The notes under the pieces were generated by a model. It had not been told where the DNA came from. It saw only the letters and a list, made by a program, of their open reading frames with translations, and did not search any database. Positions 43,004 to 51,927 of a DNA stretch of 64,000 bases are shown in pieces. Numbering within the stretch: position 1 is the stretch's first letter; every line of letters starts with the position of its first letter. A program made the translations under genes and the position numbers. The DNA comes from Emticicia sp. BO119 (GTDB taxonomy: Bacteria; Bacteroidota; Bacteroidia; Cytophagales; Spirosomataceae), in NCBI RefSeq assembly GCF_013912375.1, contig NZ_JACETV010000002.1, positions 992,001-1,056,000 on the forward strand. The letters run 5' to 3'.

Positions 43004-44080
43004 ATGCTACCACGCCAACAGCCCTTTTATGCCCGTCTGGCATACGTGCTTGTTTCATTGGTTATAGTTATTTACGGAATGTATATCCTGAAAGATTTGC
43101 TGATTCCGCTCACTTTTTCCGGCATATTCGCCTTATTACTGGTACCTGTCTCACAGTTTTTAGAAAAGTATGGCTGGCCTCGTTGGTTGGCTATTACGTT
43201 GGCCATTTTATTGACGCTGGGGTTTGTGACCCTGTTCTTTTATATTATCTACATTCAGATAATGGATCTGGAAGAGGTATTGCCGCAACTAACAGAAAAA
43301 GCCGAAAAATGGTATAGAAATGTTCAGTTTTTAATTCGTGACACTTTTCACATCAGCCGTACCAAACAACGGATAGAGGGGCAAAAATATCTGACCGAAT
43401 TTCTGAAAAATAACAGCGACCTTATCACCAATACCCTTTCTACCACTACCGGATTATTGGGGAATCTGACATTAATACCTCTGTATGTTTTTTTACTGTT
43501 GCTTTACCGTGACTTTATCAGAGTATTTTTCTATAAAGCTTTAAAGCCCGTCAGTAACCATCGGGTAGATGTGGTTCTGAAAAAAGTAAAAGATGTAGTA
43601 GTTAATTATGTTGTAGGGTTGATTATTGTCATTGGCATCATAGGTATCCTCAATACTTTAGGCTTGCTTATTTTAGGTATAGACCATGCTTTTTTCTTTG
43701 GTTTTTTTGCAGCTATCCTGGTACTTATCCCTTATATTGGGGTAGCTATCGGTTCGTTACTGCCTATTTTGTTTGCCCTAATAACAAAAGACTCAGCATG
43801 GTATGCGGTTGGGGTAGGTGCATTGTTTGGCGGAGTTCAATTCTTAGAGGGTAATTTTATTACTCCTTATGTGGTAGGTTCTAAGGTAAGTATCAATTCA
43901 ATGGCAGCCATTATTGCTTTAATTATCTTTGGAAATCTGTGGGGTCTTTCAGGATTGGTATTAGCTCTGCCTATTACGGCTATTATAAAAGTGATTTTTG
44001 ATTCAATTGAAGGATTACGGCCTTATGGCTTTTTAATTGGAGATGCCGACCATGTTGATGTGAAAAAACGAAGAGGATAG
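43004..44080 (+). CDS. AI-2E family transporter (PerM/TqsA type)
   Basis: The 358-residue inner-membrane protein has the family's eight-helix layout: two pairs of N-terminal helices (residues 9-75), a periplasmic or cytoplasmic helical domain (about 85-150), and a C-terminal bundle. Diagnostic segments are LIPYIGVAIGSLLPILFA and FGGVQFLEGNFITPYVVGSK, followed by WGLSGLVLALPITAIIKVI. Members export autoinducer-2 in E. coli (TqsA) or act in Na+/H+ exchange; a quorum role here is not implied. It has a consensus promoter and ends at a palindromic hairpin. Confidence 0.92.
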   Translation: MLPRQQPFYARLAYVLVSLVIVIYGMYILKDLLIPLTFSGIFALLLVPVSQFLEKYGWPRWLAITLAILLTLGFVTLFFYIIYIQIMDLEEVLPQLTEKAEKWYRNVQFLIRDTFHISRTKQRIEGQKYLTEFLKNNSDLITNTLSTTTGLLGNLTLIPLYVFLLLLYRDFIRVFFYKALKPVSNHRVDVVLKKVKDVVVNYVVGLIIVIGIIGILNTLGLLILGIDHAFFFGFFAAILVLIPYIGVAIGSLLPILFALITKDSAWYAVGVGALFGGVQFLEGNFITPYVVGSKVSINSMAAIIALIIFGNLWGLSGLVLALPITAIIKVIFDSIEGLRPYGFLIGDADHVDVKKRRG

Positions 44081-44095
44081 CGAAAATAAAAACAA

Positions 44096-44125
44096 GCTTC
44101 CTTTTATAGATCTATAAAAGGAAGC
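44096..44125. terminator. Perfect 30-bp palindrome downstream of the transporter gene
   Basis: GCTTCCTTTTATAGA followed directly by its reverse complement, centred on GATC. It lies 16 bp past the stop and lacks a strong T-tract, so a terminator is likely but a protein-binding palindrome is possible. Confidence 0.65.
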
Positions 44126-44180
44126 ATTAATAAGATCTCAGTTGTAATTAAGGTTAATCGATCGTAGTAAAATTATCTTA

Positions 44181-44480
44181 TCATAACTCTACACCGGTTG
44201 TTAGTTTTCTTTGTAAAGGCAAATCTGCTCTTTTTACAAAGGTGATAGGTACAAACGCCTCAGTAGGAGAGCCGATATAATACAGCGTCCAATCCTGATC
44301 ATACCTCGACAACATGTTTCGGATACATTCGGCGCGGTCAACTGTCGGGAACTCACATTCATCCCAATAGAATAACTCAACCCGGTAATGTAACTGTTGC
44401 TTTAAACCATTAATGGTAACTTCGATTTCGATTTCCTGCTTACCCGGAAGCGACGGAATCGGGATAGCTATATGGGCCAT
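44181..44480 (-). CDS. Small conserved-looking protein of unknown function
   Basis: I do not recognise this 99-residue protein. It is predicted to be cytoplasmic and mostly beta: KQEIEIEVTINGLKQQLHYR, VELFYWDECEFPTVDRAECI, then WTLYYIGSPTEAFVPITFVK. Codon use looks like its neighbours and the frame is uninterrupted, so I accept it as real. It is downstream of the permease gene, with the heptad-repeat spacer between them. Confidence 0.6.
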   Translation of the reverse strand: MAHIAIPIPSLPGKQEIEIEVTINGLKQQLHYRVELFYWDECEFPTVDRAECIRNMLSRYDQDWTLYYIGSPTEAFVPITFVKRADLPLQRKLTTGVEL

Positions 44481-44498
44481 GCTTCGTTGGTTTATGGA

Positions 44499-44568
44499 GC
44501 ATAGGGCAGAGGGCGCGGAGCATAGGGTTTAGAGTTTTGGACTCCCTGCCCCTTGCCCTTTGCCCCAT
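44499..44568. repeat. Degenerate heptanucleotide repeat
   Basis: About ten consecutive 7-base units, most starting with G or GC: GCATAGG, GCAGAGG, GCGCGGA, GCATAGG, GTTTAGA, GTTTTGG, ACTCCCT, GCCCCTT, GCCCTTT, GCCCCAT. The left half is purine-rich and the right half pyrimidine-rich, so the two halves can also partly pair. It fills the gap between the 99-residue gene and the permease gene. Confidence 0.7.
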
Positions 44569-44572
44569 GCTA

Positions 44573-46930
44573 TCACTCCGTTTTAAGAGATTTTATAGGA
44601 TTCATTAATGCTGCTTTGATAGATTGATAGCTTACGGTTAGTAAAGCAATCAAAACGGCTAAAATACCTGCCAATAAGAAAAACCACCATTGGATTTCGA
44701 TACGATAAGCGTATTTCTGCAACCAGTTTTTCATCAGATACCACGCTAACGGGAATGCGATCACGGCCGAAATCAATACTAATTTCAGGAAGTCTTTTGA
44801 TAACATTGCCGTAATATTTACCACACTTGCCCCTAATACTTTTCTGACCCCAATTTCTTTGGTACGTTGTTCGGCAGTAAACATGGCTAAACCAAACAAG
44901 CCTAAACAAGAAATAAAAATGGCTAAGAACGCAAAGTAATTGGCTAATTTACTCACCACGTTTTCACCTTTATACTGGGCCGCAAACTCCTGATCAGTAA
45001 ATCTATACGAAAACGGAAAACGAGGATTAAACTTTTTGAAAGCCTTTTCCATACTTGCAATAGCTTCCTTGGTTTGTCCGGCTTGTGTACGCACAATCAC
45101 TTGTCCCCAGTTTTCTTTGCCTCTCTGCATATTAAGAATCAATGGAGGAATGCTTTCGTGTAAAGAATTAATATGAAAACTTTTTACTAAGCCAATAATT
45201 GTTCCCTTTCTTCCCCACATAGTCATTTCTTTTCCCACCGGGTCTTTCATACCCATTTTCTTTGCCGCTTCTTCGTTGATTACATAGTTAGTGGTATCAG
45301 TACTAAAAGCAGGAGAGAAATCTCTGCCACCTTTCAACTTAATTCCCATGGTAGTCAGGTAATCGTAAGAAACAGGGTTTTGTGAGAATAAAATAATTTT
45401 GGTTGTATCTTTTCCGGGCCAGTTTACACCTTGGGTCGAACTTCCCACCTGCAATGGGTCTGCCTGTGAGCAGGTTACTGATTTAATGCCTGGCATATTA
45501 GTCAATTCCTGCTTAAACGAAAGGAAAGTTTTTGACAAATCACCCTCTAATGGCATATATAACATATTCTCACGGTCGAAACCTAAGTTTTTGCTTTGAA
45601 TAAATTCTATCTGACGATATACAACCATCATACCTACAATAAGCATAATAGAAAGCGCAAACTGAAAAACAACTAAACCTTTACGGAAAAATGTAGCACT
45701 TGGTTTAAATTTCAAGGCACCTTTCAATACAACCACCGGTCTCAGAGACGACATAAACAGCGCAGGATAGCTACCTGCCACAAAGCCTGTTACCACAGTT
45801 AAACCTAAAAGGATTAACAGGAACATCGGGTCGGTGAAATCAAGACTTAAATGCTTTTCTGTAAGCGTATTAAACGCAGGCAACATTAAGAAAACAATGA
45901 AAATAGCAAAAATCAGACTTAGGAAAGCGATAATCAAAGATTCGCCTAAGAACTGCGCTACTAATGAGTAACGTACAGCACCTACTACTTTTCTTACACC
46001 CACCTCTTTGGCTCTTTTGATAGAACGGGCAGTAGCCAGATTCATAAAGTTAATACAGGCAATTACCAAAATGAAAATGGCAATGATAGTAAACATTTTC
46101 ACGTAATCTATTCTACCACCATCCTGAATACCCGCCTTGTAATTAGAGTAAAGATATACGTCTTCATAAGGCTGTATAAACAATTCTACATTACTATCTT
46201 TATTTTTGGTCTTGATATACCCTTTTATTTTAGCATTTACTTTGTCTAAAGAAGCGTTTTTATTGAGCATTACATAGCAACGAGGCCCGTTGTTGCCCCA
46301 TTCTTTGGCCCAGTCATTGGTTTTCAACCAACGCTCATAGCTCATCAGGAAGTCGAATTTAAGTGATGACTGTTCTGTAATCTCTTTCAACACGCCCGTT
46401 ACCATCACATCATCGCGGTTATCTACCCTGATAATTTTGCCAAGAGGGTCTTGATTAGGGAAATACTTATCGGCTAATTTTTTAGAGATTACTACACCGT
46501 CAGGACGTTTAAGGGCTGTTCGGGCATCACCTTTCTCTAATTCAAACGTAAACATATTCAGAAAGTCGCCGTTCACATAGCGGCCTTTTTCTTTCTCAAA
46601 CTTATCACCAACAGTAAACAATGGGGCTTCTTCCCAAAGCATCTGGCTTGCCATCTCAATTTCGGGAATATCCTTCGTAATGTGCTGAGATAAAATACCA
46701 GGGGTCGAAGCATAGGTAACGGTTTCTCCGGCATAAAACTGGTTTTCCATTACTCTGTACAACCTCGCACCATTTTGATGAAACTTATCTTTCTTGATTT
46801 CATCTTGCAGCCAGAGCATAATCAAAAGGCTGCAAGCCATACCCAAAGCTAAACCCAGAATGTTGAGCAGGCTGAAAGTTTTGTTTTTCCACAAATTCCG
46901 CCATGCAATTTTTAAGTAGTTACTTATCAT
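44573..46930 (-). CDS. MacB/FtsX-type ABC transporter permease
   Basis: The 785-residue permease has the duplicated layout frequent in Bacteroidota. An N-terminal MacB periplasmic core domain follows the first helix (LKIAWRNLWKNKTFSLLNIL, then GLALGMACSLLIML). An FtsX domain lies at about 280-405, with VRKVVGAVRYSLVAQFLGES. A second MacB core and a C-terminal FtsX domain follow (EIGVRKVLGASVVNITAML). The protein takes part in mechanotransmission-type export of peptides or lipoproteins. The cognate ATPase is not adjacent in this window. It stands divergent to oxyR. Confidence 0.93.
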   Translation of the reverse strand: MISNYLKIAWRNLWKNKTFSLLNILGLALGMACSLLIMLWLQDEIKKDKFHQNGARLYRVMENQFYAGETVTYASTPGILSQHITKDIPEIEMASQMLWEEAPLFTVGDKFEKEKGRYVNGDFLNMFTFELEKGDARTALKRPDGVVISKKLADKYFPNQDPLGKIIRVDNRDDVMVTGVLKEITEQSSLKFDFLMSYERWLKTNDWAKEWGNNGPRCYVMLNKNASLDKVNAKIKGYIKTKNKDSNVELFIQPYEDVYLYSNYKAGIQDGGRIDYVKMFTIIAIFILVIACINFMNLATARSIKRAKEVGVRKVVGAVRYSLVAQFLGESLIIAFLSLIFAIFIVFLMLPAFNTLTEKHLSLDFTDPMFLLILLGLTVVTGFVAGSYPALFMSSLRPVVVLKGALKFKPSATFFRKGLVVFQFALSIMLIVGMMVVYRQIEFIQSKNLGFDRENMLYMPLEGDLSKTFLSFKQELTNMPGIKSVTCSQADPLQVGSSTQGVNWPGKDTTKIILFSQNPVSYDYLTTMGIKLKGGRDFSPAFSTDTTNYVINEEAAKKMGMKDPVGKEMTMWGRKGTIIGLVKSFHINSLHESIPPLILNMQRGKENWGQVIVRTQAGQTKEAIASMEKAFKKFNPRFPFSYRFTDQEFAAQYKGENVVSKLANYFAFLAIFISCLGLFGLAMFTAEQRTKEIGVRKVLGASVVNITAMLSKDFLKLVLISAVIAFPLAWYLMKNWLQKYAYRIEIQWWFFLLAGILAVLIALLTVSYQSIKAALMNPIKSLKTE

Positions 46931-47176
46931 AATTTTGTATTGAGAAACAGGTCTTTATATATCTATCGACAAACCTTATGCCAAAAAGGTTAAGTGCTTG
47001 ATTTTTAAGGTGTTATGTATTATAGATAAAAGATATGTTGTCCGTTTTTGGACACTTTTTGTTCAATTATGGACAAGCATTTTTTAGTCAGAGTCGGGTA
47101 TGATTAACTTGCTTGAGAATTTCAGAAATAATAAACAATATAACCGGATAATTTCTTCGGTCAAATTTATAATTAT

Positions 47177-47184
47177 TACTTTTG
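47177..47184 (+). promoter_or_regulatory. -7 element upstream of oxyR
   Basis: TACTTTTG matches TAnnTTTG and lies 21 bases before the TTG start of oxyR. No exact TTG occurs 19 bases upstream (TTC at a near position). Confidence 0.45.
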
Positions 47185-47205
47185 TATAGATAAAATCTAT
47201 GAATC

Positions 47206-48144
47206 TTGAATTTACAGCAATTAGAATATATAGTGGCTGTTGATAAACACCGCCACTTCCTGAAAGCCGCTGATTCCTGCTTTGTCACACAGGCAACGCT
47301 CAGCATGATGATTAAGAAATTAGAAGAGGAATTAGAGGTAATCATCTTCGATAGAAGTAAACAACCGGTAGTCCCCACAGATATAGGCCGGAAAATTATT
47401 GCACAGGCACAGGTAGTTTTAAGAGAAACAGGGTATTTAAAAGAAGTGGCCAAGGCTGTCAAAAATGAAGTGCAGGGGCAACTGCGCATAGGCATTATCC
47501 CTACTTTAGCCCCCTATCTGCTGCCATTATTCTTATACGATTTGCTAAAAAAATACCCACAGGTAAAAATCAGAATCAGTGAATTAAATACGAATCAGAT
47601 TATTGAGCAGTTGAGCAATGATTTGATAGATGTAGGTATCTTAGCCACGCCTATAGCAGCAGAAGGTATGAAAGAGTATCCTTTGTTTTATGAAAAATTG
47701 GTAGCTTTTGTTTCAGACAATGAAGAGACACTCAATAAAAAATATATCCTGCCTGAAGATATTGATGTAAATCGTTTATGGCTACTGGAAGAAGGGCATT
47801 GTCTACGCTCACAAATGATGAATTTATGTGAGCTACGGAAGAAAAATACTGATCTGGGCAATTTAGAGTATGAAGCGGGGAGTATAGAGTCTTTATTGAA
47901 GATAGTTGAAATTAATAAAGGAATTACCGTTATCCCGGAATTAGCGATGATTAATTTTGATGATAAAAGGAAAAACCAGGTCCGCGAATTTATGTTGCCT
48001 GTACCCGTACGTGAAATCAGTCTGGTTACCTATCGGCATTTTATCAAAACCAAATTGCTCGAGGTGCTGAAACGGGAAATAAAAGAAGCCGTAGCAAAGT
48101 TTATACCCGAAAGACCTATGGAGCAGTTTGTCGTGGAGATATAA
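47206..48144 (+). CDS. oxyR: Hydrogen peroxide-responsive LysR-type regulator OxyR
   Basis: The protein (312 residues) has an N-terminal winged HTH (NLQQLEYIVAVDKHRHFLKA, then ATLSMMIKKLEEEL) and a LysR substrate domain. It keeps the two redox cysteines at the E. coli positions, Cys199 and Cys208 in EEGHCLRSQMMNLCEL, so it should form a disulfide on H2O2 exposure and switch on peroxide defence genes. The start is a TTG: the family start MNLQQLEYIVAVD begins exactly there, and a nearby ATG (47199) is in another frame. No katG, ahpC or dps lies in the window, so the targets are elsewhere. Confidence 0.95.
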   Translation: MNLQQLEYIVAVDKHRHFLKAADSCFVTQATLSMMIKKLEEELEVIIFDRSKQPVVPTDIGRKIIAQAQVVLRETGYLKEVAKAVKNEVQGQLRIGIIPTLAPYLLPLFLYDLLKKYPQVKIRISELNTNQIIEQLSNDLIDVGILATPIAAEGMKEYPLFYEKLVAFVSDNEETLNKKYILPEDIDVNRLWLLEEGHCLRSQMMNLCELRKKNTDLGNLEYEAGSIESLLKIVEINKGITVIPELAMINFDDKRKNQVREFMLPVPVREISLVTYRHFIKTKLLEVLKREIKEAVAKFIPERPMEQFVVEI

Positions 48145-48164
48145 GAGTGATTAATCTTGAATGG

Positions 48165-48236
48165 CGAATTAGTGAATTAGCGAATCAAAACTAACTTATT
48201 ATTAATTTATTCGCTAATTCGCTATTCACTAATTCG
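48165..48236. repeat. Imperfect inverted repeat built of GAATTAG/CTAATTC units
   Basis: CGAATTAGTGAATTAGCGAA (48165-48184) is mirrored by ATTCGCTAATTC (48209-48220) and ATTCACTAATTCG (48224-48236), with a 7-base insertion in the right arm. It lies between the convergent oxyR and helicase genes and may serve as terminator. Confidence 0.6.
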
Positions 48237-48272
48237 TTATTAAAATAATCACTAACTCACTCATTCACTCAA

Positions 48273-50174
48273 TTATTCCATAAACTCCCATGCACTCTGG
48301 TAGGTATTCAATTGTTCTGCATAGGTAATGAAATCGGCATAAAACGGAAAAGAGGCTAAGGTCGCACTATCACCGATAATGACTAATTTCTTTTTGGCAC
48401 GGGTCATAGCTACATTCATGCGTCTTATATCTGAAAGGAAACCGATATTACCCTCGCTATTACTTCTGGTCATGCTGATATACACAATATCTCGCTCCTG
48501 CCCCTGGAAACTATCGATGGTGTTTACTGAAATTTTAGAAAGATATTCCTTTAAATCAGGCGAATGCCCTAATTCTGATTGGAGTAGATTAATTTGCTCT
48601 TTGTAAGGTGAAATAATAGCTATGGTCGGGAAAGTTTCGGGCTTATAATGTTTTTTAAGCTCTGCAACTAATAGACTCAGATGCTTAAATAAAAAAATAG
48701 CTTCTTCCGGGTTTGTTGTACTTGTTCCTGCTAATTTTTCATCAAAGCTGCAACCAGCCGTATCTATAAATGCTATAGGTGTATCTTTATCAAACAATAG
48801 ATGTTTAGCTACGGCAGCATTGGCTTTCAAACGGTTTTCATAAAAAATCCGTGACGAAAACCCCATTATCTGCTCATTCATGCGGTATTGCTCTTCTAAT
48901 AATACCACGGCTTCGGGGTAAAGAGCAACTAATTTTTCAAGCAGGGTAGTGGCAAGCCCTTCTCTGGCGGCTTCGGTTGATTTAATGGTAGGGGGAAGTT
49001 GGCAGTGATCTCCTGCCAGAACTACCTTCTCCGCTTTCAGGATAGGTATCCAGCAGGCAGGTTCAAGAGCTTGTCCGCCCTCATCAATAATCACCGTTTG
49101 AAATTTCAGATTTCTGATGGTGTAGTTATTCGAGCCTACCAATGTAGCTGTGATTACCTGTGCTTTGGCAACTATATCATCTATAATATATTGCTCCGAA
49201 TTGCCCACTTCTTTCATAATCTTATGGGCCTCATCAAAGAGTAATTTGCGCTGGTCTCGTTCAGACTTCCCGAAATTACGCTTATACTTATGCGCCATAT
49301 TTTTATACTCCTGCGCCTGTTTTTTCAGCCTTTTCGCTTCTTTCATCAAAGGATGGTCAGTCATTTTACTATCCAGCGTCAATGACATCAATCGTTCGGT
49401 TACTTTGGCCGGATTGCCCACTCTCACTACATTCAGCCCTTCCAAATGTAATTTCTCACTCAATAAATCAACGGCTGTATTACTTGGAGCTACTACCAAC
49501 ACCTGCTTATGTTCCTTGTTAATTAAGGCTTTGATAGCTTGTACCAGAGTAGTGGTTTTTCCTGTACCCGGAGGACCATGTACAATAACCAAATCATTGG
49601 CCTGTAAAATTTTCTCAACTGCCCCTGTCTGCGATTCATTCAGATTTCTGACAAAGAACTGAGGCTTTTCAGTATGGAAACCAGGAGCTTTTTCGCCAAT
49701 TAAAATATTAACTAATTGGCCTTCATTCTTTTCTGCAATGGCTGATGCCTGCTTAAGGGCATCTTGCATTTCATCATAGCTATTATCATCAAAAAGAACG
49801 TCTATCCCTAATTTCCCTTCACGACTCCATTCCGGGAGCTCATCGGTTCTTAGTGTAATTTTCAGTCGATTATTATTCTGGAAAGATATTGTACCTTCTA
49901 CCCGGTCATTCTTCGCATCATGGTTACTGAAAAGCACAGCGGGCATTCCGGTTCTTAATTGATGCGAAATGTCCTGATGGGTAGTGCGTTCTACTTCAAC
50001 AGTCAGGTAATCACCCCTGCTCATCTCCATTCCTCTGATGGCAATCGGATACCAGCTTAATCCATTGGCTCTGCGTTCGGATACAGAGCTTTGTTCAGTG
50101 AGTTTTCTATATTGATTGTGGTCTTCTTCCCGCTCAATTCTGAGTAAGTCTAATAATTTTTTGAAATAATTCAT
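48273..50174 (-). CDS. UPF1/IGHMBP2-like superfamily 1B DNA/RNA helicase
   Basis: This 633-residue helicase has an N-terminal beta-barrel-like domain (about 1-150) and two RecA-like domains. Motif I is VIVHGPPGTGKTTTLVQ and motif II is VIIDEGGQALEP (DEGG rather than the more usual DEAG/DEAS). Motif III is LAGDHCQLPPT, motif V is NTIDSFQGQERDIVYISM and motif VI is VAMTRAKKKL. The family unwinds 5'-3' on RNA or DNA. I chose the ATG at 50174 (MNYFKKLLDLLRIEREEDHN), which sits only four bases after a TACCTTTG -7 box, suggesting a leaderless or near-leaderless mRNA. Confidence 0.92.
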   Translation of the reverse strand: MNYFKKLLDLLRIEREEDHNQYRKLTEQSSVSERRANGLSWYPIAIRGMEMSRGDYLTVEVERTTHQDISHQLRTGMPAVLFSNHDAKNDRVEGTISFQNNNRLKITLRTDELPEWSREGKLGIDVLFDDNSYDEMQDALKQASAIAEKNEGQLVNILIGEKAPGFHTEKPQFFVRNLNESQTGAVEKILQANDLVIVHGPPGTGKTTTLVQAIKALINKEHKQVLVVAPSNTAVDLLSEKLHLEGLNVVRVGNPAKVTERLMSLTLDSKMTDHPLMKEAKRLKKQAQEYKNMAHKYKRNFGKSERDQRKLLFDEAHKIMKEVGNSEQYIIDDIVAKAQVITATLVGSNNYTIRNLKFQTVIIDEGGQALEPACWIPILKAEKVVLAGDHCQLPPTIKSTEAAREGLATTLLEKLVALYPEAVVLLEEQYRMNEQIMGFSSRIFYENRLKANAAVAKHLLFDKDTPIAFIDTAGCSFDEKLAGTSTTNPEEAIFLFKHLSLLVAELKKHYKPETFPTIAIISPYKEQINLLQSELGHSPDLKEYLSKISVNTIDSFQGQERDIVYISMTRSNSEGNIGFLSDIRRMNVAMTRAKKKLVIIGDSATLASFPFYADFITYAEQLNTYQSAWEFME

Positions 50175-50178
50175 CTCG

Positions 50179-50186
50179 CAAAGGTA
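50179..50186 (-). promoter_or_regulatory. -7 element immediately upstream of the helicase start codon
   Basis: TACCTTTG on the minus strand ends four bases before the ATG. Transcription would begin at or next to the start codon. Confidence 0.45.
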
Positions 50187-50239
50187 CAACTAAAAAATGC
50201 ACTTTGTAGAAAAGGGAGCAATAGTAAAAGCGAAAAACA

Positions 50240-51922
50240 CTATTTATCATCAACAGCTTTATAGTGTAGTTTCCAGCCTTTACTGCTGTCAGATTCGTTG
50301 GTAACAAACCATACTAATACCTTATTGTACCAACTGGTAATAACAGGCGGAATATCAGAGCCACTGAAAATAGCTAAAATAGTACTTTCTGTACCATCTT
50401 CGGCAAAGAAATATACCTGGTCTATTTTGGCTTCTGTGTCAAACTCTTCAAAATTGATTCTGATTTTCTTGCCTTTAGGCACTTCAATCAACCATTGACA
50501 ACTGCAACGGTTAGCATAATTTTCTGCCCCGCTACCGTCCTCAATATACCCCTCTTCGCCTGATATAATAATTTTATCTCTGCAATATAAACCGCTCGAA
50601 TCAATAGGCTGTGCTTCGTAATAGAGGTAAGTATTTTTGCCTTTAAAAGATTTAGTCGCAAAATTTATCTGAAATGAGTCAGCTCTGAAAGTATATGGTT
50701 GAGATAACTGTGTGGCCGTCAGTATAGTGTCTTTTCTTTGTTTATCCTGAAAAAGTGAAACATTGATATTACTTTTGGTAAATAAGGTTTTTGACAAAAT
50801 AAGATTGTACGTAGGATATTTACCTGTGGGAGTAATTGTAAACGATAATGTTTTCTCTCCTTTTTGCCATAATGGGAGATAACCTTTGGTTTGTGAAAAA
50901 CGTTTTGGTAACTCCTGACTTTCGAGATAGTTTTTAAGATTTAAGACATTGACTAAGCCTGCCCCTAGTTTACCATGATACAAAGAATTGTATTGTTCGA
51001 TAGGTTCGGCTGTATTCTTCAGAAGGCGGTCAACATCCTGTGCTTGCAGGTCAGGATAAGCAGCCATAAAAGCAGCCACTACACCGCCAACAATCGGTGT
51101 GGCTGCTGAAGTTGCTGATAGATAGTTGTTAAACTCTGTATCAGAAGGGTAGGTAGTGGCAATTGAATCAGAAGGCGCAGAAATATCTACAAAGCTGCCA
51201 TAATTTGATACTGAGTATTTATGCTTTTTTTTGTCTGTAGCTGCTACTGCAATTACCCACGGAAAAGCCGAGGGCATCAGCGCTTTATCAGCATAAAAAT
51301 TGCCTGCAGAACCAATCAGGATAACACCTTGACTCTGAGTTCTTTTTAAAATATCTTCTTTTTCTACATCAAATAAACCTCCGCTCCAACACGTAATAAT
51401 AATATCGGCTTTTTGTTCTAAAGCATAATTAATTCCGGCATACCCATCAATGATATAATTGCTTTGTTTATATTCTGATGATGTTTTAATCGGTATAATT
51501 TTAAAGGATGAAGTCTGGACACAGAGCTTTTGCAAAGTTTGAATAAGAATACCCGCTACTTTAGTACCATGTGAAAAACGTTGGATATTCTGAACAGGTG
51601 GATTGACATTATTATCGTTGTCAGAAAAATCCCAACCGATTATATCATCAGTTTTACCATTTTTATCATCATCAATAGAGTTTCCGGGAATTTCCTTAGG
51701 ATTTTTATAGAAGTAATTTTTAAGAAATGAGTTGTTAAGGTCAAATGCGTCATCTATAATAGCAATAACAAGCTCTTTTTTAGGGTTTAATAATCTGAAC
51801 TCTGACGAGATTCCTATCTGTTTCCAGACCCAGTCATTTTTACTGCTTTGACCAAACCCGAATAGTATAGGAGAAAAAAAAGCCTGTAAAATAAAACAGG
51901 CTTTAAGAAAATATTTGCTCAT
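50240..51922 (-). CDS. Secreted S8 subtilisin-like protease with C-terminal CUB-like domain
   Basis: This 560-residue protein has a signal peptide (to about 24) and a subtilase domain. The catalytic triad is Asp57 or Asp58 (IAIIDDAFD), His118 (FSHGTKVAGI) and Ser272 (SATSAATPIVGG). Beta-sandwich sequence follows. The last ~105 residues (about 455-558) look like a CUB domain: a C-x-C pair (NRCSCQWLIEVPKGKKIRIN), FEEFDTE and VWFVTNESDSSKGWKLHY. The canonical propeptide appears short or absent. The gene begins 5 bp after a tail-collar gene, so protease and collar proteins are cotranscribed and probably work together outside the cytoplasm. Confidence 0.9.
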   Translation of the reverse strand: MSKYFLKACFILQAFFSPILFGFGQSSKNDWVWKQIGISSEFRLLNPKKELVIAIIDDAFDLNNSFLKNYFYKNPKEIPGNSIDDDKNGKTDDIIGWDFSDNDNNVNPPVQNIQRFSHGTKVAGILIQTLQKLCVQTSSFKIIPIKTSSEYKQSNYIIDGYAGINYALEQKADIIITCWSGGLFDVEKEDILKRTQSQGVILIGSAGNFYADKALMPSAFPWVIAVAATDKKKHKYSVSNYGSFVDISAPSDSIATTYPSDTEFNNYLSATSAATPIVGGVVAAFMAAYPDLQAQDVDRLLKNTAEPIEQYNSLYHGKLGAGLVNVLNLKNYLESQELPKRFSQTKGYLPLWQKGEKTLSFTITPTGKYPTYNLILSKTLFTKSNINVSLFQDKQRKDTILTATQLSQPYTFRADSFQINFATKSFKGKNTYLYYEAQPIDSSGLYCRDKIIISGEEGYIEDGSGAENYANRCSCQWLIEVPKGKKIRINFEEFDTEAKIDQVYFFAEDGTESTILAIFSGSDIPPVITSWYNKVLVWFVTNESDSSKGWKLHYKAVDDK

Positions 51923-51927
51923 TGTTT

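Noticed and set aside
47199-47201. ATG just ahead of oxyR considered as its start
   Set aside because: It is in a different frame from the conserved OxyR protein; the TTG at 47206 gives the family N-terminus.
47088-47495. A 135-codon minus-strand frame across the oxyR start
   Set aside because: It overlaps the conserved HTH-coding part of oxyR; a shadow frame.
49150-49662. A 170-codon frame on the plus strand inside the helicase gene
   Set aside because: It is antisense to the conserved helicase motifs and has a Ser/Cys/Leu-rich composition typical of shadow frames.
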